A stretch of DNA of 64,000 nucleotides from Achatina immaculata. Taxonomy: Eukaryota; Mollusca; Gastropoda; Stylommatophora; Achatinidae. How positions within the stretch are numbered: position 1 is the stretch's first letter; every line of letters starts with the position of its first letter. The stretch covers positions 25,332,133-25,396,132 of the forward strand of contig CM019718.1 in assembly GCA_009760885.1 (NCBI GenBank), given 5' to 3'. The notes under the pieces were generated by a model. The model searched no databases, had not been told where the DNA came from, and saw only the letters and a program-made list of their open reading frames with translations. The position numbers and the translations under genes were made by a program. Below, piece after piece: positions 10,313 to 20,096 of the stretch.

Positions 10313-11830
10313 ATGTTCAGCGCCGTTTTAGCAGAGTTTAGTGTATCTTCAGTACTCCTGACGTCACTCTTCGCACTGTTACTGTACTGGCTGTGGGCAA
10401 AGACTAGACGTCCCTACACAAAATACAACATTCCACCTTTCCCGGTCCCACCGAAGTTCATCTTTGGCCACATGCTGATGCTGAAGGATAATGCCAGGGA
10501 TAGAATCAAAGAGTGGCGCAGCAAGGTCGGAGATGTATTCAGCATGGACGTCGGAGGCCGGCATCACATCGTTGTCTGCGGTTATGACAACATCAAGGAG
10601 CTGCTGGTAAAACAAGCGGACAAAATTCCGGACACTCCTCACTCTTTCCGGAATGACATCATGAAAGAAGACAACAAGGGCATTTTAGGCGCTAGCGGCG
10701 ACAACTGGAAAGAGCAACGAACTGTGTCACTGTCCATCTTGCGGACCTTCGGTTTCGGGAAGAACATCCTGGCGGAGAAGATACAGGAGGAAGTTGCCGT
10801 GTACATTCAGAAACTGGCGGATTTTAAAGGCCAGCCAGCCGATGTAAAAATGTTAACAAATGTTAGCGTTTCCAACGTTATCTGTTCCATCATCGTCGGC
10901 AGAAGATTTGAACACGACGACCCGTACTTCATACGCTTCATGAACAATTTCAACAGCATCATCCTCTATGCCAACAAAATGTCTCTCATGAACCTTTTCC
11001 CTTTCCTGTACTATCTTCCCGGGGACTTGTTCTACGCCAAGAGATGGGCTAGAAGTATTAAGGAAACAAACGAAATGTTTGCTAAAGCCTATATCCGGGA
11101 CATCAAGAAAACTTTCAGGGAAAACGAGGAACCGGCTAACTTCATCGCCGCTTACCTCCAGGAACTGAAGAAGAAGAAAGACTGCGGGGAGTCCACTCTG
11201 ATGGATGAAGAAAACCTTGCAGCCATTATCAGAAATCTTTTCATTGCTGGAACCGAAACGACGAGCACAACCATTCTGTGGTGCACGCTCTACATGCTAC
11301 ACCACCCGGAGATACAGGAAAAAGTGTATCACGAGATAGTCGAGAATGTAGGAAGAGAGCGACCACCGAATATGCACGATAAACAAAAGCTGCCGTACCT
11401 GAACGCCGTTATTCTGGAAACCCAGCGATTGGCCAGCCTCGTACCAATCGGAATACGCAGAGTAGTGCGTGTTCCCTTCGAGTTAAAGGGCTACATTTTC
11501 CCACAGGGCAGCGTTATCCTACCCAGTCTGGACTCTGTGCTGCATGACAAAAAGATATGGGGAGACCCAGCCAGTTTCAGGCCGGAAAGATTCCTAAACG
11601 AGGACGGAAGTCTCATTTACCCCGACGAAATTATCCCGTTTTCCATTGGTAGGAGGGCGTGTCTTGGGGAGGCCCTTGCTAAGATGGAGCTCTTCTTGTT
11701 TCTGTCCTCGATGTTCCAGCGATTCCGATTCGGCCTGGCAGAACCCGGCCAACTACCCTCGTTGGATGCGATGGTGGGTATAACATGTATGCCGCGGCCT
11801 TTCAGCGTTAAGTTCGTTGAGAGATCCTAG
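10313..11830 (+). CDS. Cytochrome P450, CYP2 clan, gene 1 of 3
   Basis: A 505-residue heme-thiolate monooxygenase expected on the cytosolic face of the endoplasmic reticulum, working with NADPH-P450 reductase. An N-terminal membrane anchor lies at about residues 13-29, followed by the proline hinge PPFPVPP (41-47). The C-helix WxxxR is W132-R136, the I-helix AGTETT is 312-317, ExxR is E369-R372, and PERF is 424-427. The heme loop FSIGRRACLG has the ligand at Cys450. Length is normal for CYP2-type enzymes. The whole protein is in one exon, whereas CYP2-clan genes in animals usually have many introns, so a retrocopy origin is possible. The ATG follows a likely splice acceptor by 34 bases and is the first in frame. 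By eye it is closer to gene 3 (49998) than to gene 2. The substrate cannot be inferred. Confidence 0.96.
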   Translation: MFSAVLAEFSVSSVLLTSLFALLLYWLWAKTRRPYTKYNIPPFPVPPKFIFGHMLMLKDNARDRIKEWRSKVGDVFSMDVGGRHHIVVCGYDNIKELLVKQADKIPDTPHSFRNDIMKEDNKGILGASGDNWKEQRTVSLSILRTFGFGKNILAEKIQEEVAVYIQKLADFKGQPADVKMLTNVSVSNVICSIIVGRRFEHDDPYFIRFMNNFNSIILYANKMSLMNLFPFLYYLPGDLFYAKRWARSIKETNEMFAKAYIRDIKKTFRENEEPANFIAAYLQELKKKKDCGESTLMDEENLAAIIRNLFIAGTETTSTTILWCTLYMLHHPEIQEKVYHEIVENVGRERPPNMHDKQKLPYLNAVILETQRLASLVPIGIRRVVRVPFELKGYIFPQGSVILPSLDSVLHDKKIWGDPASFRPERFLNEDGSLIYPDEIIPFSIGRRACLGEALAKMELFLFLSSMFQRFRFGLAEPGQLPSLDAMVGITCMPRPFSVKFVERS

Positions 11831-12007
11831 TGGAACAACAGACCGTCCCGGACTTGCCACTATAACTGTGGCCAAGTATCAAAAGATCTTAGTGGAACAA
11901 AAGACTGTCCCAGACTTGCCACTATAACTGTGGCCAAGTATCAAAAAATCTTAGTGGAACAACAGACCATCCCAGACTTGCCACTACAACTGTGGCCAAG
12001 TATCAAG
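11823..12007. repeat. 62-bp tandem triplication starting at the P450 gene 1 stop codon
   Basis: Copies begin at 11823, 11885 and 11947. The first starts in the penultimate codons and contains the TAG stop (11828-11830); the next two carry TCTTAG in its place. The rest of each unit (ACTTGCCACTA, CTGTGGCCAAGTATCAA) is highly conserved. The array would be transcribed as 3' UTR. Confidence 0.95.
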
Positions 12008-12086
12008 TACTCTGTGTACAGTCTGCCAGCAAAGAAAAATGTGTGAGACACACGGTCAGCAAAGCTATTCACCGAAGATCACTTAT

Positions 12087-12183
12087 ATTAAATACAATTG
12101 TCTAGAGTTAATGAAGAAGAGTGTTCGCTTCACTGTAATATATATTCTGTGTTTTGAGGTTAAAATATTATTTCATTAATAAA
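12087..12183 (+). promoter_or_regulatory. Candidate polyadenylation signals for P450 gene 1
   Basis: ATTAAA at 12087-12092 and AATAAA at 12178-12183, about 260 and 350 bases after the stop. Either could serve gene 1. A LINE fragment follows directly. Confidence 0.5.
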
Positions 12184-12224
12184 TCTCAGCGGTCGCGCGA
12201 TATAGAGGGGTTGTTTGATTTCAG

Positions 12225-12418
12225 AATAAGACGATCCAGATTTATAGGACATGGTTTGAGAGGAGTCTGGAACACCTAATAACAACGGGAAAATTGGAGG
12301 GACAAAGGGACAGAGGAAGACAAAGAAACAAGATATTTGATGGGAGGAAGCACGATCCAACATGCGTTAGAGCAAGGGAGAGATGGTTGTGGAGATTAAT
12401 AATAACTATCGCCTGATT
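12225..12418 (+). pseudogene. LINE reverse transcriptase C-terminal fragment
   Basis: Translation gives RFIGHGLR, then after a frameshift a TTGKLEGQRDRGRQR-type tail. This is the same C-terminal pattern as FIGHAMRRGG...TTGKIEGRRSRGRPRE in the full-length RTE at 57490-60450, but diverged. It is a short dead piece. Confidence 0.75.
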
Positions 12419-12421
12419 AGC

Positions 12422-12650
12422 ATGGACCAGAGAGAGAGAGAGAGAGAGTGAGAGAGAGTACAAGAGAGAGAGTGAGAGAGTTAGAGATAGATTGAGAGAG
12501 AGTTAAAGAGAGAGAATGAGAGAGAGTGTGATTGATTGATTGATTGATCTTTATTTCAAAAGGGTTAAAAAGGGTTGAGAGAGAGAGAGTGAGTGAGAGA
12601 GAGAATTAGAGAGCATGAGTGAGAGAGAGAGAGAGTGAGAGAGAGACTTG
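12422..12650. repeat. Degenerate (GA)n with embedded (GATT)n
   Basis: Purine-rich GAGA tract broken near 12530-12575 by GATTGATTGATTGATC followed by TTTATTTCAAAAGGGTTAA. That insert is the inverted form of the (AATC)n-tailed repeat end seen at 35950 and 43710. Confidence 0.8.
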
Positions 12651-12661
12651 TTTAATTTTAG

Positions 12662-13009
12662 CTATCTCAATGTGAAGTTTGTTAGTTCTGTATCAAATGT
12701 TTCCGTAGCGTTGAAATATGACATGTAGATACTGTTAATGAATTAGTTCTGTATGACTGAAGGTGGCTGCTACCTTGAAAAGATCACATAGTTATAAGCA
12801 CCACCAAGCCCAGACTAACCAACACCTTGTCCTGCTCCGAGGTGGTAGTCATGGAAACTGGCAGTTTCCTCACTTCATTTTGTCATAACATGGCACCTGG
12901 AGTGACGTAGTTATTGCCCCTTGTTCTCATGATGAAAGTTGATGGAAGTACAGAAGCGTTCTAGTTAGTTTGCTTGTAGAAACGGGTGCTTGGCTACTTC
13001 TGGTTTATC
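12662..13009. other. Intergenic, nothing recognised
   Basis: No gene, no clear repeat. Confidence 0.5.
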
Positions 13010-13085
13010 ATGACACTCTAGAGTCCTAACCACTCACCGGAGACTAGCGAATTAACCACTTCGTTACTTAAGCGCTGCTTGGTTG
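13010..13085 (-). mobile_element. Decayed tRNA-derived SINE
   Basis: On the minus strand AACGAAGTGGTTAATTCGCTAG resembles a box A/D-arm, followed by GTGGTTAGGACTC in the place of box B. Weak. Confidence 0.35.
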
Positions 13086-13189
13086 AGATAAGAAGTATGT
13101 TGTTCACATACATACATACAGGCGACACTTTATTTTGATATAATGAAGCCGCGTGTACAGGACCCAGCTACAAGTACCAATGGTAGTAG

Positions 13190-13500
13190 ATAAGATTAAA
13201 ACCCAGTTTTAAAATCCTGGAACAGTGCATCAAGAATTCGCATGGTGTAGTCTCCTTTGTAAAGACGCTGATAATGGCTGGGACATGTGCTCCGGATGAC
13301 TGACGATTCACTACCAAAAATAGCACTAAGATGGACACCACAGGGGAACAGAAGTAAGGGTAGACCAAAAGAGACACGGAGAAGAACAGAGAGGATGTTG
13401 AGCAATAGAGGGCTCACTTGGGCAAGAGCGGGAAAAAAAGGCAAAGGACAGGCGTTCGTGGAAAACCCTTGCGGAAGCCCCATGTGCCTTGAACACTTAA
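13190..13500 (+). pseudogene. LINE C-terminal fragment (RSKGRPKET motif)
   Basis: Reads GHVLRMTDDSLPKIALRW, then a TPQGNRSKGRPKETRRR-type basic stretch. This is the C-terminal signature of a LINE family also seen at 40365-40705 (NRRRGRPRLTWRR). Only the 3' end of the element is present. It runs into a (GA)n tract. Confidence 0.75.
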
Positions 13501-13502
13501 GG

Positions 13503-13504
<2 letters not shown>

Positions 13505-13546
<42 letters not shown>
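13505..13546. repeat. (GA)n microsatellite
   Basis: About 21 uninterrupted GA dinucleotides abutting the LINE fragment. Confidence 0.95.
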
Positions 13547-13548
<2 letters not shown>

Positions 13549-13687
13549 CTTCTTTATATGGAGACTGTTAATGACATAATGAATGTGATAATTATTTTTA
13601 TGGATATAATTTCATGCTTATGAAATGTGTAAAAGTGTAAATAAAGTTCTTAGATGTGGGGATCGTTTTATAAAGGTAGTGCTTTTT

Positions 13688-13745
13688 GTATCATCTTCTT
13701 CTTCATCATCATCATCATCATGTGCCGTCTCCACAGTGAAGGTTG
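13688..13745 (-). mobile_element. Possible RTE 3' tail remnant
   Basis: CATCATCATCATCATGTGCCGT matches the tail-plus-terminus of the RTE copy at 43083-43104, but similarity stops after a few bases. It could be only a (CAT)n tract. Confidence 0.35.
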
Positions 13746-13881
13746 CTGCTTTGTATCTAAAACTCATAGATTCTTGTCCTGACAATAAAACAAAAGTATT
13801 GTTTTCTTAACCGGTCAGTTTTTGTATAGTTCCCCCTTTTTCTTGTACGACGTTCACTCCGAGGCTTTCTTTACTTTAGAC

Positions 13882-14064
13882 CAGTGTTTCCCATCCCCTT
13901 CTGCCTCATGCCACACCTCAACGCCTCAAAGATTTTGATGTCTCCCTTTCTCTCCCCCCAACCCCCACTTCCATACACAGCATAATAATCAACCAAGTTC
14001 TGTAAAAAGTATAATATAAATATATTCAAATTGTCGTCTCCACCACCCACGTTGAGAAACACTG
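13882..14064. mobile_element. hAT-type MITE, 183 bp
   Basis: Ends are the inverted repeats CAGTGTTTC (13882-13890) and GAAACACTG (14056-14064). Flanking octamers CTTTAGAC (13874-13881) and AGTTAGAT (14065-14072) agree at 5 of 8 bases, as a decayed 8-bp hAT target duplication with a central TTAGA would. There is no transposase. Classification rests on the termini and duplication length typical of hAT elements. Confidence 0.75.
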
Positions 14065-14726
14065 AGTTAGATATTCTCTCTAAGTTGAATGCTGCTTTAT
14101 TTCAGTATGATCATAAACATTGCTATTGTTCTGTTATCAGTTTTTGTTATTTATGTATTTAAAAAAATGTGTATACACCCGCAAGGGGGCTACTAGATAA
14201 GTTAACCACCTCGCGATGGTGAGGGTTCTTGGGTTAAAATCTTCTTAGCTTGGCCGGTAGGACCATCTTGTTGATCATGGTGGCTTCCCTGCCAGTGTAT
14301 GTATTGTTTCTGCTGCAGTCAAAGTATTTCACTACTTCTTTAATTGCTTTATTTCTCTGTCCATGGCACAGCTACTTCACTTTTTTCATTTACGACTTTA
14401 CATATATTCTTGTTAACTCTTTACTCTCCACTTTTCGGAAAGAAAATACCTCTACTTACAAATTCATTTCGGAACTTTGTTTCACTTAAAGTTATCTTTT
14501 TTTTTGTTTTTTGTTTTGTTTTACATAACTTGTATTTTGAATCTGACAACCATGATAAGACATTGTAAGAAAAAGAATGAATTATATCCTTTACAAACTT
14601 AGCCATATTTTTCTTTTACATGATTCGGTTGTCTCAGAAATCTTTTGTGACGAAAAAAAACACAGTTCATTAAATAAAGCTTTTTTGATTATATCTATGA
14701 GCGTGCACATGGTTAGGGGTGGGGGG
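14065..14726. other. Intergenic; weak SINE-like patch near 14185-14260
   Basis: TAAGTTAACCACCTCGCGATGGTGAGGGTTCTTGGGTTAAAATC has box-B-like spacing but is too diverged to call. The rest is T-rich and unremarkable. Confidence 0.35.
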
Positions 14727-14745
14727 GGGGAGGGAGGAGAAGCAT

Positions 14746-14778
<33 letters not shown>
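14727..14778. repeat. G-run and (GA)n tract
   Basis: G9-type run followed by about 15 GA repeats. Confidence 0.9.
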
Positions 14779-14779
14779 A

Positions 14780-15460
14780 GCGGATAGAGAGAGATATGAT
14801 ATTTTTATACTGGACGTAAATAAATTCATTGTTCAGTACACACTATTCATGAAATCTCTTAGCTTTTTTTTTTTGCTTTCTTTCATCTCCCACTAAACTA
14901 ATTTGTTTACTGAGAACGCGCTTTTGTTGTCAACATGTGACAAAAGTATCATAGTTTTTCTGCTACTTTCGACTCCCACATACACACATAAATGTGTTTA
15001 CTCATTTTCAGCATGTGACAGATGTGACTTGAATTCATTCTGCGGTATAAATGTAGCTGCATTATAGTCTTTCCTACCACAATGCCAAGAAAATTGCACA
15101 AACAACCTCTTACCCTTCTCTGCAGAAACAGCTATTACTTATCTCAAGACTGCATTCAAGGGAGAATATGGCTACCCAACACAAAGATCCATATATCTTA
15201 TTTGCATATCTGTAACTGCAACGGTTTCTGGTAAAAGATGCCACAACCAGTTTCAAAATCCCCGATAACAGAAATGTCAACAAGAGATCAGTTAACTCTC
15301 TACGCGTAAAAGGGTTAAAGCTGAAGTTCTAACGTGGCAGTGGGGGGCAGGGTTGCCAGCTTTTTTCCCCCTCAAAAAAGTATCTAGAATTGCTCCAAAA
15401 TACATATAGAATTATCTACATTTTAAAAATTTATCCTAGAAATATTGTGTTGCTTAAAAA
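14780..15460. other. Intergenic, nothing recognised
   Basis: AT-rich, no gene or tandem array seen. Confidence 0.5.
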
Positions 15461-15464
15461 TGGT

Positions 15465-15655
15465 GGTGGAGTCTGCTAAAGAAGCATTGCACACCCCCTG
15501 GAATTTAGCTGTACTCCGGGACTGAAAAAGTAGCTGCCATAACCCCCTCCCACGCCGATACGATGCTGTGCCTAAACACCTTCACAGCATCGGCTGCAAA
15601 GAAGAACAGCTCGCAGTTACAGGGAGTTCGTACCAAGTACAAGTGTTTAAAAGTG
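15465..15655 (+). mobile_element. Dispersed repeat Rep-A, copy 1
   Basis: Shares GAGTCTG(C/A)TAAAGAA, TTAGCTGTACTC, CCCACGCCGAT(A/T)CGATGC and CAGCATCGGCTGCAAAGAA with copies at 23783, 44050 and 46785. It ends in a GTACAAGT-type tail. No coding capacity; probably SINE-like, class unknown. Confidence 0.75.
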
Positions 15656-15762
15656 ATGTATAAGTGAAAATTAATCGGTAATTTTAATTAAAAGTAATAT
15701 TAATACCGGCATTAATGATAATAATCACTTGATCAAGTCACAAAAAGGTGAATAATAATAAG

Positions 15763-15766
15763 AGAG

Positions 15767-15802
<36 letters not shown>

Positions 15803-15835
15803 GGACAGAAAGAGACAAAGAGGGAGAGAGAGATT
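15763..15835. repeat. (GA)n-rich tract
   Basis: Interrupted GA repeats with GACA and GGGA variants. Confidence 0.9.
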
Positions 15836-15940
15836 TACATCACTGTAAAACAGTATGCAAATGGGTAGATAAATTTATTGAACGTTTTTTTTTTTGTAAT
15901 TTAATAATTCCTATTTTTTGTTTGTTGTAATTAATAAGTT

Positions 15941-16000
<60 letters not shown>
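15941..16000. repeat. (TTG)n microsatellite, 20 copies
   Basis: Perfect trinucleotide tract of 60 bases. Confidence 0.97.
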
Positions 16001-16001
<1 letters not shown>

Positions 16002-16171
16002 ATTCGCCTCCTAACTTATGCTTAACTTGAGCGTGCACAGTGTCTAGAACATAGAAATTATAAGACTTATGTATAACAACTTTGCTTGGACTTCTCGTGT
16101 CACCGGAGACACTGGTAAATGTGTCAAGAGAGTTATCCGAGAGAGTTTAGGCGAGAATGTGGACTTGAGTA

Positions 16172-16261
16172 GCGACTCGTTCGTTAGTCGATAGAACTGC
16201 AGCTGTTAAGAGTGTCGCGACTCGTTCGTTAGTCGATAGAACTGCAGCTGTTAAAAGTGTC
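16172..16261. repeat. 45-bp tandem duplication
   Basis: GCGACTCGTTCGTTAGTCGA starts at 16172 and again at 16217. The copies are almost identical, and a third partial copy (GCGAGTCGT) runs into the following LINE fragment. Confidence 0.9.
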
Positions 16262-16265
16262 GCGA

Positions 16266-16452
16266 GTCGTATTCAAGATTGCCCAAACCATGCAGACCTG
16301 AGGCGTGAGACTTGGCCAGAGGACACAAGCTTGGGGCAAAAGCTTTGGGGCTCCTATCAGGATCTGGAGAGGACAGCGGGCTTGGCCATGTCCAACAGGG
16401 ATCAAGATCTGATGTGACCAGCAACCTCGAACGCAGAAGAAGAAGAAGTAGC
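16266..16452 (+). pseudogene. LINE C, 5'-truncated 3' end
   Basis: Encodes CPNHADLRRETWPEDTSLGQ-like sequence and ends CCTCGAACGCAGAAGAAGAAG. It matches 38575-38753 closely, including the (GAA)n tail. The frame is broken near the 3' end (CATGTCCAACAGGG against CATGTCGGCAGGG). Confidence 0.85.
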
Positions 16453-16996
16453 TAGTCCTTAGAACTGCAACTGTTAATTCTGTGGCATGTAAGAATATGT
16501 AGTTACGTATGCAGATTGGGTTTTCTTTTTCCAAAGTGGTAGCACTTGTTTTTACCTAGCTAACCGCCCGGAAACCTTGTTCTTCATGTGTTCGCTGCGT
16601 AATGTGACATGTCTCCTCGCATATTTTCACCATGTTGACTAATTTCAACATCATCATGTGTCGTGCAATAAATGCAGCTGTGTTACGACGGCGTTGACTT
16701 ATTCGATGATCTTCGTGTGCCACGTGACTGTTAGTGCTTGTCAAACATGCGAGTTGTGAACTAGCATCTCGGTATTCGGTGATTACCAGTCATCATCATC
16801 ATGTTCTACAAGCGGACATACACGCTTACACCAGCTTTCGAAATTATTCCTCTCAAAGGTCTTCCCAGAAGATAGATGAGAAAGGTCAAAGTTGCGTAAA
16901 GAAACCAGATGATAAGAATATAGAGAACATAAACTAGGAGAGACGTATATGATAAAGACGTTGAGTATAGAGAATAAAGGAAAGATATGAGCTATC
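16453..16996. other. Intergenic, nothing recognised
   Basis: A short (CAT)5 near 16790 is the only structure. Confidence 0.5.
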
Positions 16997-17183
16997 AGTT
17001 TAGAGACGCCACTTTAGAGGCACCACTTTAGAGGCACCACTTTAGAGGCATCACTTTAGAGGCACCACTTTAGAGGCACCACTTTAGAGACACCACTTTA
17101 GAGGCACCACTTTAGAGACACCACTTTAGAGGCACCACTTTAGAGGCACCACTTTAGAGACACCACTTTAGAAACACAACTTT
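16997..17183. repeat. 14-bp minisatellite, about 13 copies
   Basis: Unit ACTTTAGAGGCACC with GACACC and GGCATC variants. Confidence 0.95.
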
Positions 17184-17517
17184 AGTCGTGTCAGTGACAG
17201 ATCGTCGAAGACTTGTCGATCTGCAGAATGCACCAGTTACGTGGCAGACACAGGTCCTGAAATAACACACTCTTTTCAGGCAACCCAGAAACACGAACAC
17301 CAACGTGGCACATGAAGATCATCGAAGACGTCAACACCGTCATAACACACGTCACAAGATGATGATGGAAGCAGCTAATGTGAGTTAAGTAATATCCCCA
17401 AGGAAACAGAGGTACATGACGAATAAGATTCCGGCCGGTTAAACAAAGACCTATTACTACTACCATAGCAATCGAAAGAACTTTCACAACTTCATAACTC
17501 TAACACGCGACATAAAA
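17184..17517. other. Intergenic, nothing recognised
   Basis: Lies between the 14-bp array and the LINE B coding region. No APE endonuclease motifs were found here. Confidence 0.45.
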
Positions 17518-19155
17518 CAGCTACAAAACTGATTCGCAGCAACTGCCTGACTCAAAGAAACATTCTCGCTCCAACTTCTTCTCGGAAAGTCCCTTCTCAA
17601 GCTCCCAGCAAGGTTTTATATGTTTTCTCACCCACAAGAAGAACCGTTTCGAAATCCTGATGGCTGTACAGGAGGAGATGACACCAGATGATTTGACTAC
17701 GCAGGCCAGAGATATCTTAATAACAACAACTAAAGACATGTTTCCAGTAAAGAAAACACAAAAGAATGGATGGATTACAGCTGGCACACTAGAACTGATA
17801 AAACAACGTAGAGAAAGAAATGAAAACGCAATGGAAAGTGACAACAACAAAGAGGATATAAATCTTTAACAAAAGAAGTACGAAGAAACATAAGAAAAGA
17901 CACACAAAAAATACATACAAGATTGTTGTGAAAGAATAGAAGGACATCAAAAGTGTGGAAGAGATAGTGAAATGTTTAAAGAAATGAGGACATTGACGAG
18001 AAATGTCACACCTAAGTTAAATGTAATTTGTGACGAGATGGGGAATGTCTTGACAGAGATAGAGGAAATTCTAGAAAGATGGAAGGAATATTGCAGAGGA
18101 ATGTATGAAACAACTGACTGTGAAAGTAGAAATCAACAGTGTGAATTATTATTGGAAGACAAAGAACCCCAAACCGACAATAGAAGAAGTTTTATGGGCA
18201 ATAAAGAATCTGAAAAATAGTAAATCACCAGGATGTGATGACATAACAGCTGATCTTATTAAAGCAGGAGGAAAGGAATGTGTAACAATCTATCATGCAC
18301 TATGTAAAAAGATATGGCATTCTGGTATTTGGCCAAAAGAATGGAAAAGAACTGTATTCATACCACTGCCAAAAAAGGGTAACCTGAAATTATGCACAAA
18401 CTACAGAACTATTGCCCTGATTAGTCATGCCAGTAATAGAAAAAGAAGTCAATATGGTCCAAGCTGGTTTCAGGCAAGGAAGAGGATCAAGAGATAATAT
18501 ATTCAATATAATATTAATAATAGAGACATGCAGGGAGTTTATTGTGAATCTATATTTATCCTTTATAGACTACTCAAAGGCATTTGATTGTGTACAACAC
18601 CAGAAACGTTGGGAAATAATGGAAAAAATGGGATTTCCAACACATTTGATACAATTAACATCACTGCTGTATCTAGACCAACAAGCAGCAGTAAGAATAA
18701 ATGGTGAAACAACAACTTGGTTTGACATAAAACAAGGGGTCCTTCAGGGGTGCATATTGCTGCCTTACTTATTTAACTTGTATACTGAAAATATAATGAG
18801 GAATGTTAGAGAAGATGTAGACAAAGAATATTACGATGCCATAACAATTGGAGGTTATAAAATACTGTACACATCACAAAAAGGAATGGAAAAACTAATT
18901 ATGTCAGTCCGAAAGAACAGCGAAGAGCAGAACCTCTATCTTAATACGAAAAAAACAAAATTGATGACAACTAACAAAATAAACAAGGCAGATGAAATAT
19001 GTATCAGTGAGGAAAAATTGGAAGAAGTGCAGAGTTTTTAATATCTTGGATCACTACTAACTAATAATGGAGATACAATGAGGGAAATTAAAAGGAGGAC
19101 TTCTATCGCTCTTCAGAAAGTAAAACAAAAAAATCTGTGGAGAGAAACAAACAGA
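17518..19155 (+). pseudogene. LINE B reverse transcriptase, degenerate and missing YADD
   Basis: Pieces in shifting frames read, in order: THKKNRFEIL; a linker with WITAGTLELIKQRRERNEN; the RT N-terminus (LKNSKSPGCDDITADLIKAG, WPKEWKRTVFIPLPKKGN, NYRTIALISH); QAGFRQGRGSRDNIF; motif A FIDYSKAFD; and motif B KQGVLQGCILLPYLFNLYTE. Between GGYKI and SQKGMEKLI, where the catalytic YADD box should lie, about a dozen codons are missing (near 18862-18870), so it cannot be active. There are frameshifts near 17868, 18210 and 18430. The upstream APE domain is absent, so the copy is 5'-truncated. At about 19155 it switches abruptly to an inverted LINE B 3' end. Confidence 0.9.
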
Positions 19156-19612
19156 ACTTCATTTCATTCATTTGTATGTCCCTTGCGGAACTTTGCCTCC
19201 CAAACAGCACTCCTGTAGGCCTCTCGGTTGTGAGCAAGATGGCCTGCTGCTGCAGCATCCATTTGCAGATCGTCAACGATGTCTTGCACCCATCTTCGTT
19301 TTGGTCTTTCTCTTTTTCTTTTCCCCATTATGTATCCTTCCAATACGGTCTTCTGTAAATTATCATGACGTTTAATGTGTCCAAAATATTTAAGTTTTCT
19401 CTCTTTAATCCTTTTTACTAGCCAGCCTTCTTCAATATTAAGCTCTTTTAGTATATATATATTTGTTCTTTTTTGTGTCCACGATATTTGGAGAACTCCT
19501 GTGTTTCTCAGCTGTTTTTTTTTAAGTGTCCAGGTCTCACAGGCATTTGTTGCGATGGGAAAGATGCATGCCCTTAAAAATATTACTTTTGTAGTTCTGT
19601 TTGAAAAAAGAG
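19156..19612 (-). mobile_element. LINE B 3' region, inverted
   Basis: Minus-strand LINE B 3' terminus with its (AATG)-type tail at the left (ATTTCATTCATTT, about 19158-19170), running back through the C-terminal coding region. It shares about 270 bases of inverted similarity with 19640-19915. Confidence 0.85.
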
Positions 19613-19915
19613 CAAATATATCTATACTACAAGAACTTAATATTGAAGAAGGCTGGCTAGTAAAGAGGATTAAACAATTGAAGAAAACTTAAATATTTTG
19701 GACACATTAAACGTCATGATAATCTAGAGAAAGGTATATAATGGGAAAAAGAAAGAGAGGAAGGCCAAGGCAAAGACGGCTGCAAGACATCGTTGATGAT
19801 CTGCAAAAGGATGCATCAGCAGCAGACCATCTTGCTCACAACCGTATGGCCTACAGGAGTGCTGTTAGGGAGGCAAAAGTTTCGCAAGAGACATGCAAAT
19901 GAATGAATGAACTCA
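19613..19915 (+). mobile_element. LINE B 3' end, direct
   Basis: Direct-orientation C-terminal coding region (NIEEGWLVKRIKQ, then a KRKRGRPRQRRLQDIVDDL-type segment after a frame slip) ending GCAAATGAATGAATGA. Together with the preceding inverted segment it could form a long hairpin. Confidence 0.85.
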
Positions 19916-20096
19916 CCCACACAAAAATGTAATGTCCACGTGCAGCATCTTTTGCATTCCCGAGCTAAGCTGAATTCAGGGGAGACTACAATGAAAAAAG
20001 AACTAACTACGACGAACAACACGGAGCTTTAACTTAGACACTGTATTCTCACGATTGTCACCCTTTCATTATATATATATATATATATATATATGA

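Noticed and set aside
17521..17850. 109-codon minus-strand frame
   Set aside because: It is the shadow of the LINE B plus-strand coding region, whose translation matches the RT family.
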